The notes below the pieces were generated by a model. The model worked only from the letters and a program-made list of their open reading frames with translations, was not told the origin of the DNA and made no database searches. A program made the position numbers and the translations under genes. From Akkermansiaceae bacterium (GTDB taxonomy: Bacteria > Verrucomicrobiota > Verrucomicrobiia > Verrucomicrobiales > Akkermansiaceae), in the NCBI GenBank assembly GCA_024233135.1, contig JACKPZ010000015.1:1-64000 (forward strand): a stretch of 64,000 nt of DNA. Reading direction: 5' to 3'. Below are positions 43,563-52,707 of the stretch, one piece after another (the stretch's first letter is position 1; each line of letters opens with the position of its first letter).

Positions 43563-44762
43563 TCAACCGAACTCGATGCAGAGCGCCTTGAGGTATTCCG
43601 CTTCGGGAAAACGGGCGGGGTGGTCGATGGCATGCGCGCTTTCCCAGAGTTCGCGCCATGGCCGGCCGCTTTGGCGGGCGATCTCTCGCAACGTGCCGAG
43701 GAACTCTTGTGCCGAGACGTGAGCCGAACAGGACGCGGCCACGAGGATGCCGCCGCGACGCAACTTCGCAATGGCCCGCTGGTTCAGAGCGTGGTAGGCA
43801 CGCAGCGCGCCCGCCCGCTCCTTCTCGCGCTTCGCGAGCGACGGTGGATCGACCACGATCAGGTCGTAGGTCCGTTCATCTTCGTCGAGCCAGCGGAAGG
43901 CGTCGGCCTGGATCCGATCGCGTCTCACGGAAGAGATCCGCGGGTCCTCATCGTTGAGCCGGAAATTTCGTTCCGCCGCCTCCAATGCGTGCGCGCTGAT
44001 GTCGAGGTCGGTGACGTGTTTCGCGCCGCCGCGTGCGGCGTAGAGCGAGAAGCCGCCGGAAAAACTGAACACGTTGAGAACGTCGCGGCCGGCGGCGAGC
44101 TGTTCCACGCGCCTGCGGTTGTCCCGCTGGTCGAGGAAAAACCCGGTCTTCTGGCCGTGCAGCACGGCGGACTCGAAGCGGATGCCGTTTTCCCGGAACA
44201 CGACGACGTCATCGCCACGGTCGCCGATGAATCCCTCATGGATACCGGCCGCCGCGGCGGGAGCTGCTAGATTCCGGCTCAGCCGCAGGACAAGAAACCG
44301 GGGAGAAAACACCTCGCGCAGCACGGACTCGATTTCCTCCCAGCGCGGCAGCCAGACCGGGCTGTAGAGTTTCACAACAAGCGTGTCCGCATAGCGGTCG
44401 GCCACCAGGCCGGGAAAGCCCTCGCTGTCGCCGTTGATGCAACGGTAGCCGTCCGTGTCCGTCTCCCGGATCGGCGCGCGCAGTTCGTCGGCGTCCCGTG
44501 CGCGTGCGAGCCACCAAACGCGGTCGATGGTCGCGGGTTTCCCCACCTGGAGCACGCGCAGCCGGATCGGCGAGGCGGGATCGTAGAGGCCGATGGCGAG
44601 GAAACGGTCGCGCCGGTCGTACACGACGGCGAGTTCGCCCGCGTCGCCCTCGCGGTTGATCGACTTGATGCCGCTGTCATAGACCCACGGATGCCCGGCC
44701 CGCACCGCCGTTTCGGCGCGGGGAAACAACTGGATCCGGAGTCGGGGGCGGGTGTCGCTCAT
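43563..44762 (-). CDS. rlmI: Class I SAM-dependent rRNA methyltransferase, RlmI-like
   Basis: 399 residues. An N-terminal PUA-like domain (GHPWVYDSGIKSINREGDAG) and RlmI central domain precede a Rossmann methyltransferase with VLNVFSFSGGFSLYAARGGA and the catalytic motif VDPPSLAKREKE. Members methylate a 23S rRNA cytosine (C1962 in E. coli) at C5. The stop lies 93 nt upstream of mnmH; the start is 50 nt after the rhodanese-permease gene, so it may be read through from the sulfur operon. Standard length for the family. Confidence 0.88.
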   Translation of the reverse strand: MSDTRPRLRIQLFPRAETAVRAGHPWVYDSGIKSINREGDAGELAVVYDRRDRFLAIGLYDPASPIRLRVLQVGKPATIDRVWWLARARDADELRAPIRETDTDGYRCINGDSEGFPGLVADRYADTLVVKLYSPVWLPRWEEIESVLREVFSPRFLVLRLSRNLAAPAAAAGIHEGFIGDRGDDVVVFRENGIRFESAVLHGQKTGFFLDQRDNRRRVEQLAAGRDVLNVFSFSGGFSLYAARGGAKHVTDLDISAHALEAAERNFRLNDEDPRISSVRRDRIQADAFRWLDEDERTYDLIVVDPPSLAKREKERAGALRAYHALNQRAIAKLRRGGILVAASCSAHVSAQEFLGTLREIARQSGRPWRELWESAHAIDHPARFPEAEYLKALCIEFG

Positions 44763-44812
44763 CCGGGACGATCAAGACCGCCCGCGGTCGATCCGCCAAG
44801 CCGCGATCTCGT

Positions 44813-46063
44813 CTAACATCCTTCCTTCTTCTTGCGCTTCGCCTTCGGGACGGCGCCCGCGGGCGCGGCCGGCGGCGGGGTGGGAAGCGCTTGTTCGGGG
44901 TTCGCCGACCCGCTGGCGCCGCGCGGTTTTCCTCCGAAGTGCTTGGAAACCTCGGCGCGTTTCCGGAATTCCGCCTGCGCGGCCGCATCGGTTTCCGATG
45001 GTGCGGCCGGGAACAGGACGTCGTCCTTCCACGCGTCGAGGCCACCGTAGATCGAATAGACGGCCTTGAAACCAAGCGCCTTGAGAAGCATCCACGCCTG
45101 CGCGCCGTGGATGCCGCCGTCGGAATACAACACGACTTTCTCGGTGCGCGGGGCGACGTCCGCCGTGAGTTCGGCGAGCGGCACGTTGACCGCGCCGGGA
45201 ATGTGATAGGTCGCGTATTCCGACGCCTCGCGCAGGTCGACGAGCGTGTAGTCCGCGCGGTTGGCGAGGATCCACCCGGCGACTTCGGTGGCGTCCACGT
45301 GATCCGCCTTGCCGGCGACCATCGCGGCCATTTCGCCGGTGTCCATCGTGACGCGTCCGTTGCGGTATGGGTTGCCGCCGACCACGGCGAACGCACCGAG
45401 CGCCACCAGCGCGACGGCGAGCCCGCGGACGGGAGTGAGCTTCCATGGTTTCGCGGTGAGCGATCCCTTGCCGGCGGTTTTGCCTCCGAACCTGCCCTCC
45501 GCCCACTCCGCGGCGGCGAACGCGCCGAGTGCCATCAGGACGACCGCGAAAACGACGAGTCCGTACGGCAGGTGGAAGAGCCCGGGCAGGGTGATCTTGC
45601 CCATCGGAGTGGCGTGCGCGAGTTTCGCGATCTTCGGATAGATCTCGCCGTAGCCGAACAGTCCGGCGACCACGCCTGCGAGATAGACCATGCCGTCGAT
45701 GCGGCCGGTGGCGGCGGAAACCACCGAGGTGCCCGGGCAGTAGCCGCCGATGACGAAGCCGACGCCGAGGATCAGGCCGCCGGCGATCTGCGGAACGAGA
45801 TAGGTATCCGTCAGATAGACGAGCGACAGATCGACCATGCCGAGCCGCGAAAGCGCGAAGAGGCCGGTCATCGCGGTGATGATGGCGGTGAACATCACTT
45901 TGAGCACGCTCAGGTCGCGGAAGTAGAATTGCGCGGCGAGTTTCCGCGAACTTCCGAAGCCCGCGCGCTCGAGGAAAAACCCGAAGCCGATGCCGATGAC
46001 GAAGGCGACGATGAGGCCCGCCTCGTCACCGAAGAGACCGTATTTGTAAAAGGGCGCGTTCAT
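44813..46063 (-). CDS. YedE-type sulfur permease fused to a Cys-less rhodanese domain
   Basis: About 416 residues; the ATG at 46063 overlaps the TGA of the preceding gene (ATGA). Residues ~1-210 are the YeeE/YedE (TsuA-type) membrane domain with a thiolate-bearing GGYCPGTSVVSAATG. After a further helix, residues ~270-380 are a rhodanese domain (YTLVDLREASEYATYHIPG ... SIYGGLDAWKDDV). The rhodanese active-site loop reads YSDGGIHGA, Ser where Cys is expected, so transfer of sulfane sulfur by the classical mechanism should be lost. The tail is Lys/Pro/Ala-rich and ends KKKEGC. With the YeeE half upstream it likely forms a thiosulfate or sulfur-compound importer for the reductase operon. Confidence 0.85.
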   Translation of the reverse strand: MNAPFYKYGLFGDEAGLIVAFVIGIGFGFFLERAGFGSSRKLAAQFYFRDLSVLKVMFTAIITAMTGLFALSRLGMVDLSLVYLTDTYLVPQIAGGLILGVGFVIGGYCPGTSVVSAATGRIDGMVYLAGVVAGLFGYGEIYPKIAKLAHATPMGKITLPGLFHLPYGLVVFAVVLMALGAFAAAEWAEGRFGGKTAGKGSLTAKPWKLTPVRGLAVALVALGAFAVVGGNPYRNGRVTMDTGEMAAMVAGKADHVDATEVAGWILANRADYTLVDLREASEYATYHIPGAVNVPLAELTADVAPRTEKVVLYSDGGIHGAQAWMLLKALGFKAVYSIYGGLDAWKDDVLFPAAPSETDAAAQAEFRKRAEVSKHFGGKPRGASGSANPEQALPTPPPAAPAGAVPKAKRKKKEGC

Positions 46064-46596
46064 AACCATTGTTTGCGGAAAAACCATGCCACGGCGTAGG
46101 CACCGCCGAAGACGCACATCATGAACGCCCAGCTTCCGACGTTGAGCAGGGCGCCGCCGGTGAGCGCCTGGCCGCTGGTGCAGCCGATCGCGAGCTTGGC
46201 ACCCACGGCCATCAGCGCGCCGCCGGCGAAAGCGAAGATCAGCCGCCAGCGCTTCGTGATGTTCGGACCTTTCTCGACTTTCACCCGCAACCGGTTGGCG
46301 AGCACGGCGGAAACCAAGCCGCCGACGAACACACCGAGCACCTCGAAGACCAGCCAGTCCTTGAGCGGGCTCACGCTGCCGTCGCCGAGGTATCCGGCAT
46401 AGAATTCGTTTCCTTCCGCATGTCCGGGTGCGACGGCGTGCACCACCGTGGCGACCGCGCTGGAAAACGCGCCGGACGCGCCGAGCCCGCGACCCATGAT
46501 GACGAAGGCGGCCAACAAAACGAGCCCGAGGCCGAAGCCCGCGAGATAGGGATTGAGGAACGGGCGCGGCCCGGGTGGCGAATGGGTGTCGTTCAT
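46060..46596 (-). CDS. YeeE/YedE family sulfur transporter, N-terminal half
   Basis: 178 residues. The helices include GCTSGQALTGGALLNVGS, the conserved Cys motif of TsuA/YeeE thiosulfate transporters. In E. coli-type TsuA both halves are in one chain; here a second half (46063) follows with the other Cys motif, translationally coupled by ATGA. It is 13 nt after the NrfD-type gene. The pair could bring thiosulfate, polysulfide or another sulfur anion to the cytoplasm, or return reduced sulfur; substrate is inferred from family and context. Confidence 0.85.
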   Translation of the reverse strand: MNDTHSPPGPRPFLNPYLAGFGLGLVLLAAFVIMGRGLGASGAFSSAVATVVHAVAPGHAEGNEFYAGYLGDGSVSPLKDWLVFEVLGVFVGGLVSAVLANRLRVKVEKGPNITKRWRLIFAFAGGALMAVGAKLAIGCTSGQALTGGALLNVGSWAFMMCVFGGAYAVAWFFRKQWL

Positions 46597-46609
46597 GGTG
46601 GCGAGGGGT

Positions 46610-47656
46610 TCAAGGAAGCGAGGCCTGGATCCAGTGGCTGTCCTGACCGGCGTAGACGAGGATGAAGCGGAGCGTCAGCCCGCCGATCAACACGAAGACC
46701 GACGGCACCAGCGTGTGGCGGATGCGATTGCGCATTTCGAGAAACTGCAGCGTCAGCGGCGTCACGATGCCGATGCCGATCACCCCGACCCAGAACACGG
46801 CGGCATACGGGCCGTGCAGCAGCAGGTCCACCGCGCGGCGGTGCGTTTCGGTGGAGCCGAGGTGGCCGATCAGGAACAGGCCGATGATGCCGAGTTCGAT
46901 GGTGAGAAAGCTGTTGTCCGCCTTGGCGAGCACGGGGCCGGCGGAGGGATCCGGCGCGCGGCCCTGCGACCATTTCGCGAGCGTCCCTAACAGGAAATCC
47001 GCGAAGGCCGGCCGCTCGCCCTTCGGCAGCGCTACGAGCAGGATGCCGTGCAGAAGGGCGGCGGCCGTGGAGAGACCCGAGAACAGGAACAGCGGACCCA
47101 ACAAGCTGCTGCCCCACAGCGGGCGGGCGGTCAACGCGCCGAGCAGGATGCCGGTGTAGATGCCGAGTCCGATGCCGACGAGCATGTTGGCCAGGCCGAT
47201 GCCGAGCACCAGCCGCGGCCGGCCGAGGATGAAATCGCTGATGGTCACCAACACGGGAAACCGTTTCGCCAGCGCCGGGATCGCCTCCGGCAGGTGGGCC
47301 AGCGCGTTGGCGCCGAGCGCCGGATAGACCAGCAGCAGGATCCACGATCCCCACGACATCGGCGAGGTGATCTGGAAGGTGGTGTAGAGCCGCCAGACGA
47401 ACATCTTGTGCGAGAGGTCGAGAAACAGCGCGAGCATGCCGAGGCTCAGCAAAGCGAGCCCCAGCAGAGGGCCGACCGTGCAGCAGATCATCGGGTGGCG
47501 CTCGGTGGGACGCATCAACAACAGCCGCACGCCGGAGATGATCATCAACCCCGCGACGAGACCGCCGAGAAACAGATAGACCGGGATTTCCCAACCCCAG
47601 ATGTGCATGCCGGGATCGATCTCCGGATTGTGGCGCGTGGTGGTGAGCTCGAGCAT
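46610..47656 (-). CDS. psrC: NrfD/PsrC-type membrane subunit
   Basis: 348 residues. About eight or nine hydrophobic helices, beginning GWEIPVYLFLGGLVAGLMI and ending RNRIRHTLVPSVFVLIGGLT, match the NrfD/PsrC family of quinol-interacting membrane anchors. It would pass electrons between the quinone pool and the ferredoxin subunit. It starts 3 nt after the ferredoxin stop, so stoichiometric co-expression is likely. No Cys cluster of its own. The gene symbol follows polysulfide-reductase naming and the exact substrate of the complex is not settled. Confidence 0.88.
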   Translation of the reverse strand: MLELTTTRHNPEIDPGMHIWGWEIPVYLFLGGLVAGLMIISGVRLLLMRPTERHPMICCTVGPLLGLALLSLGMLALFLDLSHKMFVWRLYTTFQITSPMSWGSWILLLVYPALGANALAHLPEAIPALAKRFPVLVTISDFILGRPRLVLGIGLANMLVGIGLGIYTGILLGALTARPLWGSSLLGPLFLFSGLSTAAALLHGILLVALPKGERPAFADFLLGTLAKWSQGRAPDPSAGPVLAKADNSFLTIELGIIGLFLIGHLGSTETHRRAVDLLLHGPYAAVFWVGVIGIGIVTPLTLQFLEMRNRIRHTLVPSVFVLIGGLTLRFILVYAGQDSHWIQASLP

Positions 47657-47659
47657 GGA

Positions 47660-48196
47660 TCAGGTGAGGTAGAAAACATGCGGCCGCGCTCCGGACTCGG
47701 GGATGAGCGCGTGGTGCGGACGAGAGGCGAGTAATTTGCTGACGTCGCTCTGCGGATCGTCGAGGTCGCCGAAGTGCATGCAATGGGTCGGGCACACCGA
47801 GACGCAGGCGGGTTTCAGGCCTTTCTCGACGCGGTGGATGCAGAAGGTGCACTTGTCGACGTAGCCATCCGGATGGACGAAGCGCGCGTCATACGGGCAG
47901 GCGGCGATGCAGGCCTTGCAACCGATGCACTGGTCGTGCGTGACGAGCACCACGCCGCCGCGGTGGACGTGGCTGGCGCCCGTCGGGCAGCACGACACGC
48001 AGGGCGGGCGGTCGCAGTGGTTGCAGCGCTCCGAGCGGATCTCGAGGCGCACGTCCGGATACACGCCTCGCAGCTCCTCGGTGATCCAGTCGCGGTTGTA
48101 ACCTTCGGGAACCCGGTTCTCCGTCTTGCAGGCGACCACGCAGTCCATGCAGCCGACGCACAGACGGGTGTCGATGACCATGGCGTAGCGTGACAT
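47660..48196 (-). CDS. psrB: Four-[4Fe-4S] ferredoxin subunit, PsrB/PhsB-like
   Basis: 178 residues. Four Cys clusters can be read: CVGCMDCVVAC, CNHCDRPPCVSCCP, CIGCKACIAACP and CTFCIHRVEKGLKPACVSVCP, the DMSO/polysulfide/thiosulfate reductase electron-transfer pattern. It bridges the molybdopterin subunit (stop 3 nt upstream) and the NrfD anchor (start 3 nt downstream). There is no signal peptide, as expected for a subunit exported with the Tat-bearing catalytic partner. Confidence 0.92.
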   Translation of the reverse strand: MSRYAMVIDTRLCVGCMDCVVACKTENRVPEGYNRDWITEELRGVYPDVRLEIRSERCNHCDRPPCVSCCPTGASHVHRGGVVLVTHDQCIGCKACIAACPYDARFVHPDGYVDKCTFCIHRVEKGLKPACVSVCPTHCMHFGDLDDPQSDVSKLLASRPHHALIPESGARPHVFYLT

Positions 48197-48199
48197 CGG

Positions 48200-50377
48200 T
48201 TAGATCTCCGGTTCGAGGGTGACGAAGTTCACGTTCACCGCCGTGCCGCCCATCAACGGGTCGGTCTTGTAGCGGGTGACGAGTTGGGAATCGCTGGCGC
48301 CCTTGCCGAAGGCGTGGCGCAGCCCGCGCGAGGTGTGGCCGAAGCCGTGCACCATGTAGACGCAGTCCGGCCGGATCCGCTGGGTCGCCTTGACCGCGAT
48401 CGGGTTGCTCAGGACGTCGTCCTGGTTGCGCAGCCGCACCTTGTCGCCGCTCTTGAGTCCGTAGCGGCGGGCGACATCGGCGTTGAGCCACAGCGCGTTC
48501 TCCGGCATCGCGTCGGACAGCAGGCGGTTCGAGTGGGTGCGCGAGAACGAATGGACCGGAGCGCGGCCGAACAAGAGGCGGAACGAACCCGGTGGCCCCG
48601 GATCCGGCGCCTGATAGACCGGCATCGGGTCGAAACCCGCGGCCTCGAGCTGGTTTGAGTAGAACTCGACCTTTCCCGACGGGGTGGGGAACTCGCTTTC
48701 GAGGCCCTCCTCCTGATAGATCGGTTGTTTCGGCCCGAGGACGATTCCCTCGCGTTTCAGCGTCTCCCAGTCGAGGCCGGCGCCCTTGACGCGGTATCGC
48801 AGGTATTCCTCGATGTCGTTCCATGGGAAATACGAGGCGAGTCCGAGTTTCGCCGCGAGTTCGCGGGCGATCCACCAGTTGGGTTTCTGGTCGTCGGGTG
48901 ATTTCACGACCGGCTGGCGCAACGCCACGAAGGGCTGCTTGAACAACTCGACATTGAGGTCGTCGTGGCGTTCGAGATAGGTGCTTTCCGGCAGCACGAC
49001 GTCGGCGTAGCCGGCGATCTCGCTGGGGATGACGTCGATGACGACGAGCAGGTCGAGCGCGTCGATGGCCCGGAGCGTTTCCTTTTCGTTGGGCAGCGAG
49101 TGGAGCAGGTTGGTGGCGTAGACCATCCAGCCTTTGATCGGATAGGGCTTGCCGGTGATCGTCGCCTCGCGGATGCCGGTCGTGATCGCCTCGCCGGCGA
49201 ACGGATAGCGTTTGTCCGGGTTGTCGAGCCGCGGGCGCGCGGGCTTCGGGTAGTCCGGATACGGGTAGGACGGCACGTCCATCATCGCGGGCGTGTAGAA
49301 GCCGCCCTTGCGGTTCCAGTTGCCGAGCAGCGCGTTGAGCAGCGCCACGGCGCGGGCGCGCTGGGCGTCGTCGCCATACCAGTTCACGCGGCGGCCGGGG
49401 TGGACGAGCGTGGCGGGCTTGTGGCGCGCCATCTCGCGCGCGGTCTCGCGGATGACATCGGGTTCGATGCCGGTTTCCGGATAGGCCCATTCGGGGGTGA
49501 ACCTCGCGACGTGCGCGGCGAAGGACTCGAAGCCGTGGCCATGGGCGGCGACGAACTCCGCGTCGTGGAGTTTCTCGGTGACGAGCACATGCATCCATGC
49601 GAGGAGCAGCGCCATGTCGGTGCCGGGTTTCACCGGCAGGTAGTGTTTCGCCTTGCTCGCGGCGACGGAGAACCGCGGGTCCGCGACGATGACGGTGGCA
49701 CCGGCATGCACGGCCTTGGAAAACTCCTGCACCTGCGTGTTGTGCATGTTTTCTCCCAGATGCGATCCGATCAACACGATGCAGCGCGCGTTCTCGATGT
49801 CGGTGCGCTCGGGCGAACCGATGCCTTCGCCGTAGGTCAGTTCGAAGCCGGTGTCTCGCGGTCCCCGGCACTGGGCGAAGGACGGTGCTGCGATGTTGGG
49901 CGAGCCGAAGGCCTTCCAGGTGTGCTTGAGAAACGTGCCGCCGAGCCCGTGGCTGAAAAGCGCCATCGATTCGGGGCCGTGTTCCACGGCGATCGCCTTC
50001 ATCCGCTCCGCGATGTAGGCCAGCGCCTCGTCCCACGAAACCTCGCGCCACATCTCCTCGCCGCGCTCGCGGGTGCGGATGAGCGGGCGCTTCAGGCGGT
50101 CGGGATCGCCCGCCGCGCCGATCCCGCCGGTGCCGCGGGGGCAAAGGCGCCCTTGGCAGAGCGGGTCGGCCGGATTGCCTTCGATTTTCCACAAATGCCC
50201 GTCCCGCACCGAGGCGATGGCGTTGCACTTCCAGAAGCAGATGTCGCAGAAGGTGGGGATGCGCTCGACCTTCGATGGCGCGGGGACTCCGAATGCATCG
50301 AGGGATTCCAAGCCCGCTTTCGCGAGGATCGTCGCGGTGCCGATCTTGAGGAAACTGCGGCGCGAGAGCGTGGTCAT
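48200..50377 (-). CDS. psrA: Tat-exported molybdopterin oxidoreductase, PsrA/PhsA-like
   Basis: 725 residues from MTTLSRRSFLKIGTATILA, a twin-arginine signal; upstream residues in the frame look non-coding. The N-terminal [4Fe-4S] motif is CDICFWKC with the fourth Cys in CQGRLCPRG. Next comes FAQCRGPRDTG, where a Cys could ligate molybdenum, as in the PhsA/PsrA/TtrA group. Cofactor-binding blocks (GSHLGENMHNTQVQEF, ATVIVADPRFSVAA, GRAPVHSFSRTHSN) follow. Likely reaction: reductive cleavage of thiosulfate, polysulfide or tetrathionate in the periplasm. The YeeE/YedE pair in the same operon favours thiosulfate; sequence alone cannot fix the direction of electron flow. Confidence 0.9.
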   Translation of the reverse strand: MTTLSRRSFLKIGTATILAKAGLESLDAFGVPAPSKVERIPTFCDICFWKCNAIASVRDGHLWKIEGNPADPLCQGRLCPRGTGGIGAAGDPDRLKRPLIRTRERGEEMWREVSWDEALAYIAERMKAIAVEHGPESMALFSHGLGGTFLKHTWKAFGSPNIAAPSFAQCRGPRDTGFELTYGEGIGSPERTDIENARCIVLIGSHLGENMHNTQVQEFSKAVHAGATVIVADPRFSVAASKAKHYLPVKPGTDMALLLAWMHVLVTEKLHDAEFVAAHGHGFESFAAHVARFTPEWAYPETGIEPDVIRETAREMARHKPATLVHPGRRVNWYGDDAQRARAVALLNALLGNWNRKGGFYTPAMMDVPSYPYPDYPKPARPRLDNPDKRYPFAGEAITTGIREATITGKPYPIKGWMVYATNLLHSLPNEKETLRAIDALDLLVVIDVIPSEIAGYADVVLPESTYLERHDDLNVELFKQPFVALRQPVVKSPDDQKPNWWIARELAAKLGLASYFPWNDIEEYLRYRVKGAGLDWETLKREGIVLGPKQPIYQEEGLESEFPTPSGKVEFYSNQLEAAGFDPMPVYQAPDPGPPGSFRLLFGRAPVHSFSRTHSNRLLSDAMPENALWLNADVARRYGLKSGDKVRLRNQDDVLSNPIAVKATQRIRPDCVYMVHGFGHTSRGLRHAFGKGASDSQLVTRYKTDPLMGGTAVNVNFVTLEPEI

Positions 50378-50594
50378 GGCCGGATGGGGGATTCGGAACG
50401 GTGCCGGTGACGGGTTGCTTGTTCCATAAAATAGCCATGTGGCGATATAAGAAATAAATACAAGACGAAACCCGCCGAGGAAGAGGATGCGCGGACGAAT
50501 GATCAATCGATGCGAAATCCCGGAGCACGGCCGGGACGGAAGATGAGGTGAGTTTGGGCTTCATCCGGCGGAGCCTCCGGTTCAGTCTGGGAGA

Positions 50595-51299
50595 ATGAAG
50601 ACCCTGCTGCTTTTCGCCGTCGTCATGTGGTTGCCCGTGTCGGGCAGGGAGACGGCTCCCACGGTCGAGGAGAGCGTGAAACCCGGCATCAACCGGCCCT
50701 ACCTCGACGCGGAGCTGAAGGTGGACGACTGGTTGAAACGCTTCGAGGTCGAGAGCCGCGAGGTGTTTCACGGCCGCAAGGCGATTCTCAAGGCCTGCGG
50801 CATCAGGCCGGGCATGCGGGTGGCGGACATCGGCGCCGGCACCGGGCTTTTCACACGCATGTTCGCCCAAGCGGTCGGCCCGGACGGCTGGGTCTACGCG
50901 GTCGATATCGCTCCCGCGTTTCTCGGCCACATCCACGCCCGGGCGAAACAAGAGGGCCAGGCGAACATCAGCACCATCCTCTGCCCGCAGGACTCGGTCG
51001 GCCTGCCGCCGGAATCGATCGACCTCGCGTTCGTCTGCGATGTCTACCACCACTTCGAGTATCCGCGCTCGACGATGGCTTCGCTGGTGAAGGCGATGAA
51101 ACCGGGCGCCACGCTGGTGGTCATCGATTTCATCCGCATCGAAGGCGTTTCGAGCGATTGGGTCTTCGGCCACGTGCGCGCGGGCGAGGAGGTGTTCCGC
51201 AAGGAAATCGAGGACGCCGGCCTGGAATTCAAGGAACGGATCGAACTCCCCGAGGTGAAGGACAACTACATCCTGCGCTTCGTGAAACCGGCCGCCTGA
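50595..51299 (+). CDS. Exported class I SAM-dependent methyltransferase
   Basis: 234 residues; GGGAGA precedes the ATG. Signal peptide MKTLLLFAVVMWLPVSGRET. The Rossmann methyltransferase core has MRVADIGAGTGLFTRMFA (motif I), VYAVDIAPAF and VCDVYHHFEYP. Such SAM enzymes normally work in the cytoplasm, so a signal peptide is unusual, though related exported methyltransferases are known in planctomycete/verrucomicrobial genomes. Divergent from psrA and 106 nt before the TolC-RND operon, so it may belong to neither. Substrate unknown. Confidence 0.8.
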   Translation: MKTLLLFAVVMWLPVSGRETAPTVEESVKPGINRPYLDAELKVDDWLKRFEVESREVFHGRKAILKACGIRPGMRVADIGAGTGLFTRMFAQAVGPDGWVYAVDIAPAFLGHIHARAKQEGQANISTILCPQDSVGLPPESIDLAFVCDVYHHFEYPRSTMASLVKAMKPGATLVVIDFIRIEGVSSDWVFGHVRAGEEVFRKEIEDAGLEFKERIELPEVKDNYILRFVKPAA

Positions 51300-51405
51300 A
51301 CGACCCCGGAAGCGGGAACGGCGGAGTATTTCCGGCCAAGAATATAAAAACTTGCCTGTAGAGGAATATTGTGGTCCAAGTTTCCGCCGACGGGCGCTCC
51401 CTCAA

Positions 51406-52701
51406 ATGAATCGACACCTCGCCACCCTGCTGACGCTGATTCCGGCCTGTTGGATGACCACGGCTCCCGCCGAGACGCTCGGTCTCGGGCAGGTGGTGGA
51501 GGAAACGGCGCGCTCGAACCCGGATGCGGTGATCGCGGAAAGCCGCATCGCCGAGGCGCGTGCGATGCTCGCCGCCGCCGGAGCCGCGTTCCAACCGCGG
51601 GTGAGCATCGAGTCGTCGTACATGATCACGAACCAGCCGGTTTCGGTGTTCGGCTCGGTGCTGAACCAGGAGGCGTATTCGAACTCGCTCGACTTCAACA
51701 ACGTTCCGGACACGGACAACTTCAACCTCCGCGGCGTGGTTTCCTATCCCCTCTACGCGGGTGGCGGGCCGGCCGCCGCGCGTGATGGCGCCCGCGCGAT
51801 GCTCGAGGCGGCGGGCCATGGCCGGGCCGCGGTGCGCCAGGTTCTCGCGGCCGAGGCCGCCTCCGCCTACCTCGCCGTCTGGAGATCGCGCGCGCTGGTC
51901 ACCGCCGCCGAGGCGGCCGTGAAATCGTTCGAAAATCATGTCGAGCTCATCAGCCGGCGCGAAACGGAGGGCACTTCATTGCGCACCGACCTGCTCGACA
52001 TGCAGGTGCGTCTCGCCGCCGCACGGGAGGATCTCGCGCGCGCCCGGAATGGCAACGAACTCACCCGCCACGCCCTGCGCAACCTGATGGGACGAGAAAA
52101 CGGCTCCATCGACATCGCGGGTGGAACGCCGCGGATCGCCGTGCCCGGAAATGGTGTGGTGCCGCAGCGTCCGGAACTCCGCGCGTCGGCGGCCACCGAG
52201 AGCGCTGCCGATGCCGCCATCCGCGAGCTCAAGGCCGGGCGCAAGCCGCGGGTCGATCTCTTCGGCAGCGTGGAGGAAAACTACGGTGCGCGAAACGACA
52301 GCGGCGCCGCGAACTACACCGCCGGCATCATGCTCAAGTGGGACCTCTGGGACGGCGGCGAAAAGAAAAGCCGCACCGAGGCCGCCATCGCACGTGCCGA
52401 GGCGGCCCGCCAGCGCAGCCGCCTGCTCCGCCTTTCGGTGGACCTCGAAATCAAACAGGCGCGCCTCGGTCTGAAGGAGGCCGAAGAACGGCTCGCCGTT
52501 TCCGCGAAGTCGGTCGAGCAGGCGGAGGAAAGCGTCGCGCTCGTCCAGACCCGTTACGCCGAAGGCCTCGCGCTTTCGACCCAGCTCATCGATGCCGAGA
52601 CCGCGCTCACCGTCGCCCGCGTCCGGCGCACCGAGGCCGAGGTCGACCGCATGCGCGCCATCGTGATGCTCCGCCGGGCGCTCGGCCTTCCCATTCTCTG
52701 A
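51406..52701 (+). CDS. TolC-family outer membrane efflux protein
   Basis: 431 residues from MNRHLATLLTLIPACWMTTA (signal peptide). Two OEP repeats of long helices (LGQVVEETARSNPDAVIAES; AEERLAVSAKSVEQAEESVA) flank a beta segment (RGVVSYPLYAGGG and GIMLKWDLWDGGE), the TolC trimer-channel layout. It is the outer membrane exit of the RND pump encoded next; the adaptor starts 6 nt after its stop. The upstream segment with GAATATAAAAA and GGAATATT is AT-rich and probably contains the promoter. Confidence 0.9.
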   Translation: MNRHLATLLTLIPACWMTTAPAETLGLGQVVEETARSNPDAVIAESRIAEARAMLAAAGAAFQPRVSIESSYMITNQPVSVFGSVLNQEAYSNSLDFNNVPDTDNFNLRGVVSYPLYAGGGPAAARDGARAMLEAAGHGRAAVRQVLAAEAASAYLAVWRSRALVTAAEAAVKSFENHVELISRRETEGTSLRTDLLDMQVRLAAAREDLARARNGNELTRHALRNLMGRENGSIDIAGGTPRIAVPGNGVVPQRPELRASAATESAADAAIRELKAGRKPRVDLFGSVEENYGARNDSGAANYTAGIMLKWDLWDGGEKKSRTEAAIARAEAARQRSRLLRLSVDLEIKQARLGLKEAEERLAVSAKSVEQAEESVALVQTRYAEGLALSTQLIDAETALTVARVRRTEAEVDRMRAIVMLRRALGLPIL

Positions 52702-52707
52702 ACCGCC

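Noticed and set aside
44813..46063. Active rhodanese call for the fused domain
   Set aside because: The active-site loop lacks Cys (YSDGG), so classical activity was not claimed.
50430..50465. AT-rich stretch upstream of psrA with a GCCA/TGGC inverted repeat
   Set aside because: Probably part of the psr promoter, but no convincing -35/-10 pair or perfect operator could be read, so it was not annotated.
47889..51173. A ~1,094-codon open frame over psrB, psrA and the methyltransferase
   Set aside because: Arg/Pro/His-rich shadow in another frame; the overlapping genes carry complete cofactor motifs.
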